NCBI RefSeq assembly: GCF_000721075.1 | Contig: NZ_JOEQ01000030.1 | Location: 62,001-126,000 of the forward strand | DNA from: Streptosporangium amethystogenes | Lineage (GTDB): Bacteria; Actinomycetota; Actinomycetes; Streptosporangiales; Streptosporangiaceae | Direction: 5' to 3' | Length of the DNA: 64,000 bases | Shown: positions 43,465 through 50,773 of the stretch, one piece after another | How the letters are laid out: each line of letters opens with the position of its first letter | How positions within the stretch are numbered: the stretch's first letter is position 1 | The notes under the pieces: generated by a model | Databases searched by the model: none | Seen by the model: the letters and a program-made list of their open reading frames with translations, nothing else | Told to the model about the DNA's origin: nothing | Made by a program: the position numbers and the translations under genes

Positions 43465-44319
43465 TCAGTCGAGCTGCTCCTCGGCGGCGGCGATGATCTC
43501 CTGCAGGCGCAGGCCGTGCGCGGCGTCCAGGGGGTGGCCGCCACCGCGCCGCACGGTCCGCTCGAACTCCATGAGCATGAGGGAGAAGACGTCGGAGCCC
43601 AGCCGGGTGTCGTCCATGCTCTCCCGGCCGAGGCGGCCGTAGATCTCGACGTCGGAGGGCGGGCTCTCACCCGGCACGCTCATGCACAGCGACACCTCGC
43701 TGACCGCGCCGGTCTCGTGCTCCAGCAGCAGGCCGACCCAGCCCAGCGGGTTGCCGTGGGCGCGGACCCCGACGACCCTGCCGAGCGCGGCGTCCAACAT
43801 GTCGATCATGTGCGGGCCGACGTCGAGGATCGCGCCGCGCTCCAGTCGCCAGGAGGTGGCGAAGGCTCCGCCGAGCATCGCCCCCGAGATGTTGGCCGCC
43901 CGGCCGCCGAACGGCTCGATGGCCGTGACCCTGGCCAGGAAGGCCCGGGTGGCGGGCGAGTAACGCCAGGTGAGGACCATCTGTGAGGCCACGCCCGCCT
44001 TGGCGACCGCCTCGGCCAGCCGCCGTGCGCCGTTCAGATCGGCGGCGAGCGGTTTCTCCAGCAGCAGTGCCTTGCCCGCCTTGGCGGCGAGCACGCCGAG
44101 CTCCGCCTGGACGGCGGGCGGCACCGAGAACGCGACCGCCTCGCAGTTGTCGAAGAGTTCCTCGATCCGCTCGAAGACCGGAGCGCCGAACCTGGCCGCT
44201 GCCTCGGGGCGACGGGCCCACACGCCCGCCAGACGTGTGTTCGGACCAGCCGCCAGCATCGGCGCGTGCACCATCTCGGCCCACGGTCCGGCACCTACCA
44301 GACCCACAGATAACGTCAC
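43465..44319 (-). CDS. Gfo/Idh/MocA-family oxidoreductase
   Basis: 284 residues. N-terminal Rossmann fold (LSVGLVGAGPWAEMVHAPML) and the conserved EKPLAADLNGARRLAEAV, where Lys helps catalysis; C-terminal domain with RGAILDVGPHMIDMLDAALG carrying the catalytic His of the GGxxxDxxxH motif. Usually oxidises a sugar or cyclitol hydroxyl. GTG 44319 overlaps the SDR stop (GTGA). It is the last gene of a five-gene strand (dioxygenase, PTE-like, P450, SDR, this), where it likely oxidises an intermediate of an unknown compound. Confidence 0.9.
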   Translation of the reverse strand: MTLSVGLVGAGPWAEMVHAPMLAAGPNTRLAGVWARRPEAAARFGAPVFERIEELFDNCEAVAFSVPPAVQAELGVLAAKAGKALLLEKPLAADLNGARRLAEAVAKAGVASQMVLTWRYSPATRAFLARVTAIEPFGGRAANISGAMLGGAFATSWRLERGAILDVGPHMIDMLDAALGRVVGVRAHGNPLGWVGLLLEHETGAVSEVSLCMSVPGESPPSDVEIYGRLGRESMDDTRLGSDVFSLMLMEFERTVRRGGGHPLDAAHGLRLQEIIAAAEEQLD

Positions 44320-45128
44320 GGATCCAGTTTCGCACGCTCCCAGGCCCTGATCGCGTGCTCCGGACGGTGCGCCGTCGTCCCGCTGTCGACCACGATCGTC
44401 TGGCCGGTCACGCACCGCGCCTCGTCCGAGGCGAGGAACGCGACCAGCGCCGCCACGTCGTCCGGCTCCGCCGCCCAGGGCAGCAGGCGTTCGGCGGCCT
44501 TCTCCGCCAGCCGCCGCGGGGACATCGCCCCGCGCGCCGCGTCGGTCATGACGAGGCCGGGGGCGACCGCGTTGCAACGGATGCCGCGCGAGCCGTACAT
44601 GGTGGCGACGTAGCGGGTGAATCCGGTCAGGGCCGCCTTGGACGCCCCGTAGGCCGCGTGGTCGGCGTCGCCCACCAGCCCGGACACCGACGAGGTCAGC
44701 ACGATCGCGCCGCCGTCGCGCATCGCGGGGACCGCGTGCTTGACCATGAGCATCGCCCCTCGCAGGTTGACGGCCATGGTGCGGTCCCAGATCTCCACGT
44801 CCAGGTCGAGCAGGTCCTGGTCGCGGCCGTAGACGTCGCGGTCCAGGCAGGCGGCGTTGGAGTGCAGCACGTCCAGCTCGCCGAACGAACCGGTCAGCTG
44901 CGCCACGGCCGCCTTCACCTCCGCCTCGTCCGACACGTCGCAGTGGAGCGCGCACGCCGTACCGCCACAGGCCCTGATCCCCGAGGCCACCGAGCGCGCG
45001 CCCGCGGCCCACAGGTCGGCGACCCCGACGCAGGCGCCCTCGGCGGCCAGCCGGCGCGCGGTCGCCGCGCCGATTCCCGAGGCGGCACCGGTGACCAGCG
45101 CCACCCTGCCGTCGAAGCGCGTCACCAT
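44316..45128 (-). CDS. short-chain dehydrogenase/reductase
   Basis: 270-residue classical SDR. Cofactor loop VTGAASGIGAATARRLAAEG, Asp in VGVADLWA suggests NAD, HSNAACLDR replaces NNAG, catalytic Ser in TSSVSGLVGDADH and YGASKAALTG the Tyr/Lys. ATG 45128 overlaps the P450 stop; GTG 45125 is an alternative. Coupled at both ends to neighbours, so part of the same pathway. Substrate unknown. Confidence 0.93.
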   Translation of the reverse strand: MVTRFDGRVALVTGAASGIGAATARRLAAEGACVGVADLWAAGARSVASGIRACGGTACALHCDVSDEAEVKAAVAQLTGSFGELDVLHSNAACLDRDVYGRDQDLLDLDVEIWDRTMAVNLRGAMLMVKHAVPAMRDGGAIVLTSSVSGLVGDADHAAYGASKAALTGFTRYVATMYGSRGIRCNAVAPGLVMTDAARGAMSPRRLAEKAAERLLPWAAEPDDVAALVAFLASDEARCVTGQTIVVDSGTTAHRPEHAIRAWERAKLDP

Positions 45129-46324
45129 TCCACGTTCAGCGCGGTCAGGCCCCGCCCGACCAGCGACGTGCGGTAGGTGACGGGCGGTCCGCCGGATGCC
45201 AGGCGGAGCCCGGGGAGGCGGCGGCCCAGCACCTTCAGCGCGGTACGGAGCTGCAGGCGGCCGAGCGCGGCCCCCACGCAGAAATGGATGCCGTAGCCGA
45301 GCGTCATGTGCGCGTCGGCGTTGCCGCGGTCGATCCGGAACTCGTCCGGCTCGTCGAAGACGCGCTCGTCGTGGGCGGCGGAGTCGGTGGAGAGCAGGCA
45401 GAGCGAGCCCTTCGGGATGGTCACGCCGTGCATCTCCACATCGACGGTCGCATACCGGAAGGAACCGAGGCTGGCGCCGTCGATACGCATGCACTCCTCC
45501 ACCGCGTTCTGCACCAGTTCGGGCGGCACCGGCCAGATCTCCTCGCGCAGCAGCCTGAACACGCTGTTGCCAAGCTGGTTGGGTACCGTGTCGTTGCCGC
45601 CGAGCAGGATCGTGGAGATCAGCTCGACGACCTCGCGGTGCGACAGCTCGGTGCCGATCAGCGAGGTCATCAGCGAGACGAAGTCGTCGCGCGGCTCGGC
45701 GGCGCGGGAGGCGACCAGCCTGTCGACGTAGTCGAGGTAGGTCAGGAAGCTCGTCGCCAGCACCAGCTGGCGCTCGGGCGGCTGCGGCGACAGGAAGAGC
45801 TGGAACCAGTCCTTCACGTGCTCCTTGACGAAGGCCTCGTCCTCCTCGGGGACGCCGATGAAGCGGGCGGTGAGCTTGGCCGAGGGCACGTGCGCGATCT
45901 CCGCGACCAGGTCTCCCCCGCCGCTTGGGATCACCCGGTCGAGCAACGCCTCGTTCAGGTCGCGGAAGCGCTGTTCCAACGCGGCGACGGCACGCGGGGT
46001 GAAGGCACGCGAGACCGAACGGCGCAGCCGGGTGTGGGCGGGCGGGTCGACGTTGGCCACGAAGCTGGACAGGAACGAGCCGTGCTCGCCCAGCATCCGC
46101 CTGGTCTCGTCGGCGAGGCTGCGGGAGATCGTCAGCGAGCCCTCGGAGGAGAAGCGCCCGGGGTCGCCGTAGGCGGCGCGCACGTCCTCGTGCCGGCTGA
46201 TGACGTAGGCGCCCAGGTGCTCGCTGTGGAACACCGGGCGCTCGTCGCGGAGCCTGCGCAGGAAGTCGTAGGGCGCGGCGACGTGCCAGGCCGCGCTGAC
46301 GTCGAAGTCCTCAGCGGTGATCAT
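45122..46324 (-). CDS. cytochrome P450
   Basis: 400 residues, bacterial soluble type. I-helix STILLGGNDTVPNQLG (GGNDT oxygen-activating motif), ExxR in EECMRIDG-type helix region, heme loop LGYGIHFCVGAALGRLQ with the thiolate Cys, and VDPPAHTRLRRSVSRAFTPR in the C-helix. Needs a ferredoxin and reductase, which are not adjacent. Its start overlaps the PTE-like gene by 14 bases. Probable hydroxylase in the catabolic island; compounds of terpenoid or steroid type are plausible but not shown. Confidence 0.95.
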   Translation of the reverse strand: MITAEDFDVSAAWHVAAPYDFLRRLRDERPVFHSEHLGAYVISRHEDVRAAYGDPGRFSSEGSLTISRSLADETRRMLGEHGSFLSSFVANVDPPAHTRLRRSVSRAFTPRAVAALEQRFRDLNEALLDRVIPSGGGDLVAEIAHVPSAKLTARFIGVPEEDEAFVKEHVKDWFQLFLSPQPPERQLVLATSFLTYLDYVDRLVASRAAEPRDDFVSLMTSLIGTELSHREVVELISTILLGGNDTVPNQLGNSVFRLLREEIWPVPPELVQNAVEECMRIDGASLGSFRYATVDVEMHGVTIPKGSLCLLSTDSAAHDERVFDEPDEFRIDRGNADAHMTLGYGIHFCVGAALGRLQLRTALKVLGRRLPGLRLASGGPPVTYRTSLVGRGLTALNVEW

Positions 46325-47327
46325 GACCTGCCTCTCGGTACGGCTCGCGCCGGGCGAGGATCTGGCGGGGGTTGGCGATGAGCATCAGGTCGATCTGCTC
46401 GGAGGTGACGCCCCGCCTGCGGAGCTCGGGCAGTACGTCCCTGGAGATGTGCAGCAGGTGGTAGTTGGGGTGACGTCGCCGTACGACGTCGGCGTCGAAG
46501 CGGTCGTTGAAGCAGTAGGAGTCGTGGGAGAGGACCATCCGGTCCGCGTGGCCGCGCGCGGCGAGTTCGGCGACGATCGCCACCCGGTTCTCGAACGAGC
46601 TGATCGTCTCGATGCCGAACCTGTCCATGCCCAGGTAGGAGCCGTTCGCGATGAGTTCTTCCAGGTAGGTGATGTCCGTCGCGTCTCCGGCGTGCCCGAT
46701 GACGACCCTGGAGAGGTCCACACCCAGCCGGGCCAGCAGCTTCTGCTGCTCCAGGCCGCCGCCCGAGGCGCTGTGCGAGTGGGTGGAGATCGGCACCCCG
46801 GTCTCCAGGTGCGCCTCGGCGACCGCGCGGAAGACCCGCTCGCAGTTGGCGGTCATGCCGGGGTGGTCGGTGGCGCACTTGAGGACGCCGGCCCTCACGC
46901 CGGTACGGCCGATCCCCTCGGTGATGTCCCTGACGAAGAACTCGGCCAGCCGGTCGGCGCCGCCGAACAGCGAGCCCGGCCCGCGGTTGCCGAAGTAGGG
47001 CGGCAGCGCGTCGTAGGTGTAGAGGCCGGTGGCGACCACGATGTTGACCTCGGTCAGCTCGGCCACCCGCTGCACCGCGGGCACGTAGCGGCCCAGGCCG
47101 ACCACGGTCAGGTCGACCACGGTGTCGATGCCGTGCCGTTTCAGGTCGTTCAGCTTGGCCGCGGCCTCGTGGGCGCGCGCTTCGAGGTCCCAGCCCTCGG
47201 GGATGTCCGGCCAGTTCCACAGGATCTCCGGGCTGAGCCCGAAGATGTGCTCGTGCATGAGCGTCGCGCCCGGGTCCCCGATGGGGCCGGTGATCGTCTC
47301 GATGCTCGGCGCGGGGTTGTCACTCAT
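46311..47327 (-). CDS. phosphotriesterase-family metal-dependent hydrolase
   Basis: 338-residue TIM-barrel amidohydrolase of the PTE/PLL family. Metal ligands: His-x-His in LMHEHIFG, bridging Lys in AGVLKCATDH, His in ISTHSHSASG, His in VVIGHAGDATD and Asp in VLSHDSYCF. These enzymes are often lactonases or esterases. ATG 47327, 35 bases after the dioxygenase gene. In this operon it could open a lactone formed by the oxygenases; that is inference. Confidence 0.92.
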   Translation of the reverse strand: MSDNPAPSIETITGPIGDPGATLMHEHIFGLSPEILWNWPDIPEGWDLEARAHEAAAKLNDLKRHGIDTVVDLTVVGLGRYVPAVQRVAELTEVNIVVATGLYTYDALPPYFGNRGPGSLFGGADRLAEFFVRDITEGIGRTGVRAGVLKCATDHPGMTANCERVFRAVAEAHLETGVPISTHSHSASGGGLEQQKLLARLGVDLSRVVIGHAGDATDITYLEELIANGSYLGMDRFGIETISSFENRVAIVAELAARGHADRMVLSHDSYCFNDRFDADVVRRRHPNYHLLHISRDVLPELRRRGVTSEQIDLMLIANPRQILARREPYREAGHDHR

Positions 47328-47362
47328 GTCCGGTCACCACTCCTCGCTCGTCGCCACCCCGT

Positions 47363-48142
47363 TCACGCGTGCGCGACGACCGGGAACCTCGGGTGTTCGA
47401 ACGGCTGGTTGACGACCAGCCCCAGGCCGTCGGTCTGCCCGTACGGCATCCCGGTGTAGAGCGCGTCCGCGTCGAAGTAGGTGACCGTGAACGACAGCCT
47501 GGCGCTGTCCCTGCGGTTGGCGGCCGCCCCGTGGACGGTCAGCGCGTGGTGCACGGTCGCGTCCCCGGCGGCGAGGTCCAGTGGCGGGGAGGTCTCCAGT
47601 TCCTTCAGCCACGGGTGCTGGCTGAGCTGGTCGTCGCCGTCCCTGGCGAAGGAGCGGCCCAGCAGGCCGTACCGGTGGGAACCGCGCAGGAACCGGAGCG
47701 AGCCCATCTCGGCGGGCACGTCCACCAGGGCCAGCCAGACGGTGAGCATGGCCGAGCGGTCCATCGGCATCCATGGGAAGTCCTGGTGGAACTCGGTGGC
47801 GCCGTGCCCGCCGTCCGGCTCCTTGATCAGCAGGTTGGTCACCTGGATCCGTACCCCGGCCACCCCGTGCAGCAGCCGGGTGGCGCCGCGGCCGAGAGCC
47901 GGGGCGAAGGCCAGGTCCCGGAAGTGCTCGTCGGTCTCGGCGATGTCCCTGGACTGGCCGAACGCCTGGTCGACCTTGGAGGTGACCACCCGTGAGCGCT
48001 CGGCGAGGTGTTCCCGGGCGCGGTCGCGGAGCAGGGCCACGTAGCCGCCTTCGACCAGGCGTGGCAGCCTTACCCAGCCGTTGTCCGCGAAGAAGGCGAC
48101 CTCGTCGTCGGTCACCTCGCGGACCAGGTTGTCGTCAGCCAT
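47363..48142 (-). CDS. phytanoyl-CoA dioxygenase-family Fe(II)/2-oxoglutarate enzyme
   Basis: 259 residues. DDEVAFFADNGWVRLPRLVE is the family start; iron ligands are His and Asp in TEFHQDFPW and the distal His in HHALTVHGAAAN, with Arg in RDSARLSFTVTYFD to bind 2-oxoglutarate. Hydroxylates small molecules or fatty acyl chains. ATG 48142; the longer frame to 48334 crosses the operator region and is not coding. First gene of the five-gene strand, with an operator 31 bases upstream. Confidence 0.92.
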   Translation of the reverse strand: MADDNLVREVTDDEVAFFADNGWVRLPRLVEGGYVALLRDRAREHLAERSRVVTSKVDQAFGQSRDIAETDEHFRDLAFAPALGRGATRLLHGVAGVRIQVTNLLIKEPDGGHGATEFHQDFPWMPMDRSAMLTVWLALVDVPAEMGSLRFLRGSHRYGLLGRSFARDGDDQLSQHPWLKELETSPPLDLAAGDATVHHALTVHGAAANRRDSARLSFTVTYFDADALYTGMPYGQTDGLGLVVNQPFEHPRFPVVAHA

Positions 48143-48172
48143 TGGCTCAGTGTCGAACCTCCCGGCCGCTAA

Positions 48173-48186
48173 AGCAAGCGCTTGGT
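48173..48186. promoter_or_regulatory. palindromic operator before the dioxygenase operon
   Basis: AGCAAGCGCTTGGT, fitting AnCAAGnnCTTGnT in full, 31 bases upstream of the dioxygenase ATG. An identical 14-mer sits 57 bases away at the divergent gene. Confidence 0.7.
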
Positions 48187-48222
48187 AATAACAGCCGCCT
48201 TTCCGCGCCCGGACGGCACATC

Positions 48223-48228
48223 TATGCT
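48223..48228 (+). promoter_or_regulatory. possible -10 element of the LLM oxidoreductase gene
   Basis: TATGCT directly before the second operator, 34 bases from the ATG; TTTCCG 17 bases upstream could serve as -35. A repressor on the operator would cover the start point. Confidence 0.4.
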
Positions 48229-48229
48229 T

Positions 48230-48243
48230 AGCAAGCGCTTGGT
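48230..48243. promoter_or_regulatory. palindromic operator before the LLM oxidoreductase gene
   Basis: Second exact copy of AGCAAGCGCTTGGT, 18 bases upstream of ATG 48262 and directly behind the probable -10. Confidence 0.7.
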
Positions 48244-48261
48244 CAAACAGAGGGGATGCCG

Positions 48262-49176
48262 ATGGATCGCCCGTTCCGGTTCGCCGCCGTGATCCGCGAG
48301 GCCACCTCGGCCAGGGCCTGGGCCGAGGCGGCACGCCGCCTTGAGGGCTCGGGCTTCGACGTGCTGCTCGTCCCCGACCATCTGGTCGGTCCCCGCTTCG
48401 CGCCGGTCGCGGCGATGACCGCGGCGGCGTGCGCCACCAGCCGCCTGCGGGTCGGCACGCTGGTGTTCGCCAACGACTTCCGCCACCCCGCGGTGCTCGC
48501 CAAGGAGGCCGCCACCGTCGACCTGCTCTCCGAGGGCCGCCTGGAGCTGGGCCTCGGCACCGGCTGGATGGCCGCCGACTACGCCGGTGCCGGGCTGGCG
48601 TTCGAGTCGCCGGGGGTCAGGGTGGACCGGCTGGCCGAGGCGATCACCGTGCTCAAGGGGCTGTGGGCGGACGGCCCCTTCACCTTCCACGGCAGGCACT
48701 ACCGGATCACCGCCCTGGACCAGACCCCCAAGCCCCTGAGCCGCCCCCACCCTCGGCTGTTGCTCGGCGGCGGTGGCCCGCGCATGCTCGGGCTGGCCGC
48801 CCGCGAGGCCGACGTGATCAACCTCGGCATGCGGGTACGCGCCGACGGCACCGGCCCCGATGGCGGGGACGGCGGTCTGGACGCCTTCCTCGCCAAGATC
48901 GACCTGGTACGGCGGGCCGCGGCCGGCCGCTACGACCGGATCGAGCTCGGCACCAGCGTGCAGCAGCTCGGCGTCCGCAAGCGGGACGAGCCGTGGAGCG
49001 CCGCCGACTCCTCCCGGCAGGACGAGACGCCGCAGGTGCTGCTCGGTACCCACCGGGACATCGTCGACAAGCTCCGCCACTGGCGCGACACCCACGACCT
49101 GTCCTATTTCGTGCTCCACCACGAGCGCGACCTGGACGCCTTCATCCCGGTCGCCGAGGAGCTCGCGGGCCGCTGA
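48262..49176 (+). CDS. F420-dependent LLM-class oxidoreductase
   Basis: 304 residues of the luciferase-like family, close to the TIGR03621 group. FDVLLVPDHLVGPRFAPVAA, RLRVGTLVFANDFRHPAVLA, GRLELGLGTGWMAADYAGAG and RLLLGGGGPRMLGLAAREAD are its blocks; members use F420 or FMN. ATG 48262 has AGAGGGG six bases upstream; ATG 48256 touches that site. Divergent from the dioxygenase operon and sharing its operators, so likely part of the same pathway. Confidence 0.93.
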   Translation: MDRPFRFAAVIREATSARAWAEAARRLEGSGFDVLLVPDHLVGPRFAPVAAMTAAACATSRLRVGTLVFANDFRHPAVLAKEAATVDLLSEGRLELGLGTGWMAADYAGAGLAFESPGVRVDRLAEAITVLKGLWADGPFTFHGRHYRITALDQTPKPLSRPHPRLLLGGGGPRMLGLAAREADVINLGMRVRADGTGPDGGDGGLDAFLAKIDLVRRAAAGRYDRIELGTSVQQLGVRKRDEPWSAADSSRQDETPQVLLGTHRDIVDKLRHWRDTHDLSYFVLHHERDLDAFIPVAEELAGR

Positions 49177-49238
49177 CCCGTGACGCCCCCGGGGCCCGGG
49201 GCGTGGGCGACGGAGCCCCGGCGGCATGATTGGACATC

Positions 49239-49832
49239 ATGGACCAGATGATTCTGTTGCGGCACGGCGAGACCGAGTGGAGCCGGGACGGCCGGCACAC
49301 CGGGCGTACCGATCTACGGCTGACCGCCGGAGGCGAGGAGCAGGCACGGGCTCTGGCCCCGCTGATCTCGGACCGGACGTTCGGCCTCGTCCTGGTCAGT
49401 CCGGCCCGTCGCGCGAGGGACACCGCCGAGCTCGCCGGGATCAAGGACTACGAGACAGATCCCGACCTGTGGGAATGGGACTACGGCGGCTACGAGGGCA
49501 TCACCACCCTGGAGATCCGCGAGAGTCGCCCCGGCTGGCACCTGTGGCGTGACGGCGTCGTCCCCGGCGACGCCGAGCACCCCGGCGAGAGCGCGGAGCA
49601 GGTCGGCGCCCGCGCCGACCGGGTGATCGCCCGCGCCCTGGCCGCGGACGGCGACGTGGTCCTGGTCGCCCACGGACACTATCTGCGGGTACTGTGCGCC
49701 CGCTGGCTCGGCCTGCCACCGACCGACGGCCGCCTGTTCCGCCTGGACACCGGCACCTACTCCCGGCTCGGCTTCGAGCGCGACGAACCGGTCGTCCTCA
49801 CCTGGAACGCCCCGGTCCTGCCCGCCGCCTAG
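49239..49832 (+). CDS. histidine phosphatase family protein
   Basis: 197 residues of the phosphoglycerate mutase-like superfamily. ILLRHGETEWSRDGRHTGRT carries the RHG with phosphohistidine, LVSPARRARDTAEL the second Arg, and VVLVAHGHYLRVLCARWLGL the second His. Substrate unknown (sugar phosphates are typical). ATG 49239 is chosen, TTG 49230 is in frame. It is 62 bases after the LLM gene on the same strand; its stop overlaps the stop of the convergent NIPSNAP-like gene by four bases. A decayed copy of its C-terminal part is at 50657-50755. Confidence 0.9.
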   Translation: MDQMILLRHGETEWSRDGRHTGRTDLRLTAGGEEQARALAPLISDRTFGLVLVSPARRARDTAELAGIKDYETDPDLWEWDYGGYEGITTLEIRESRPGWHLWRDGVVPGDAEHPGESAEQVGARADRVIARALAADGDVVLVAHGHYLRVLCARWLGLPPTDGRLFRLDTGTYSRLGFERDEPVVLTWNAPVLPAA

Positions 49833-50587
49833 GTCGGGGAGAGGCGGGAGCCGGGGAAGGGCGCCAGCAGGGTCTCCCGCCACGGGCCCGCCAGGAACTC
49901 CCGGGCCCGCCTGCTCCAGTCGAGCAGCCGGCCGTCCGGCTCCACCTCGTCGTCCAGGCCGAGCGCCGCGTCCCTGGACCGCTGAAGCGCCAGGTGGTCG
50001 TCCAGCGTCATGCCCCAGACGGTGACGACCTCGGTGTCGCAGAACAGGACCTCGTACAGGCCGATCGGGCGGTGACCGTGGTCGGCGAGGACGGGCGCGC
50101 GCTCCTCGCGGACGGCGTCGAGGTAGTCCAGCGCGGCCCCGGGCCGCACCTGGGCGCTCTCGAACAGGTAGAACGGGGCCGCGTAGCCCTCGGCGGTGAT
50201 GTCGGCGAGGGCCGGGCTGCCGCGCACCGCGCCCAGTGGCCGGGAGAAGGCGGAGAAACGCAGGTCGTCGATGTCGGAGAGGAAGAGCCTGCCGTCGACG
50301 CCGTCGTAGATGTTCATCATCTGCCGCCAGCCGCCGTCCCAGCCGCCGTGGCAGTCCCAGAGTGTGACCGCCTTGAACTGGGGATGGCCGGTGATGCCGA
50401 CGGCGTAGAAGGCGCCCACCAGGTCGATGTCCCTGGACCTGATCGACAGCCCCCGGGTCAGCTCCGGGGTGTCGAGGACCTCGTCCTCCTTCTTGTAGCG
50501 GGTGAGCCAGGTAAGGTACTCCAGCGGCCTGCGGGAGTTCATCGGCCGGAAGTCGACCTCTTCGACCAGGTAGATGCCTCGCCGCAC
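49829..50587 (-). CDS. NIPSNAP-like protein (tentative)
   Basis: 252 residues, no signal or membrane helix. The last third (LFESAQVRPGAALDYLDAVR, GHRPIGLYEVLFCDTEVVTV, WGMTLDDHLALQRSRDAALG) fits a dimeric ferredoxin-like NIPSNAP/ABM fold; the first part (RRPLEYLTWLTRYKKEDEVL, YDGVDGRLFLSDIDDLRFSA) is less familiar and may be a second copy. GTG 50587 has GGAGG about 9 bases upstream. A palindrome of the same half-sites as the 48.2 kb operators lies 17 bases before the start, linking it to the catabolic island. Confidence 0.65.
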   Translation of the reverse strand: MRRGIYLVEEVDFRPMNSRRPLEYLTWLTRYKKEDEVLDTPELTRGLSIRSRDIDLVGAFYAVGITGHPQFKAVTLWDCHGGWDGGWRQMMNIYDGVDGRLFLSDIDDLRFSAFSRPLGAVRGSPALADITAEGYAAPFYLFESAQVRPGAALDYLDAVREERAPVLADHGHRPIGLYEVLFCDTEVVTVWGMTLDDHLALQRSRDAALGLDDEVEPDGRLLDWSRRAREFLAGPWRETLLAPFPGSRLSPT

Positions 50588-50603
50588 GGTAAGCGCCTCC
50601 TCA

Positions 50604-50623
50604 AACCAAGCGAATGCTTGGTT
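50604..50623. promoter_or_regulatory. palindromic operator variant with wider spacing
   Basis: AACCAAGCGAATGCTTGGTT: 8-base arms around GAAT, with the same CCAAGC/GCTTGG half-sites as the 48.2 kb operators but four extra central bases. 17 bases upstream of GTG 50587. Confidence 0.6.
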
Positions 50624-50656
50624 GAACACTAGTTGAGAAGGATCACGCCGTACAGC

Positions 50657-50755
50657 GTGGAGATCCGGGTCGTCGCCCGCGCCGCCGCGGTGGACGGCGA
50701 GGCCGTCCCGGTCGCCCACGGGCACTTTCCGCGGATCCTGTGCCCGCGCCGGCTC
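50657..50755 (+). pseudogene. fragment of a histidine phosphatase gene
   Basis: 33 residues, VEIRVVARAAAVDGEAVPVA then HGHFPRILCPRRL, align without gaps to the C-terminal block of the intact phosphatase 0.9 kb away (ADRVIARALAADGDVVLVAH, GHYLRVLCARWL). No start, no N-terminal RHG. It is a relic of a duplication or of an older gene of the same family. Confidence 0.55.
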
Positions 50756-50773
50756 CACGAAACCCACCGTGCC

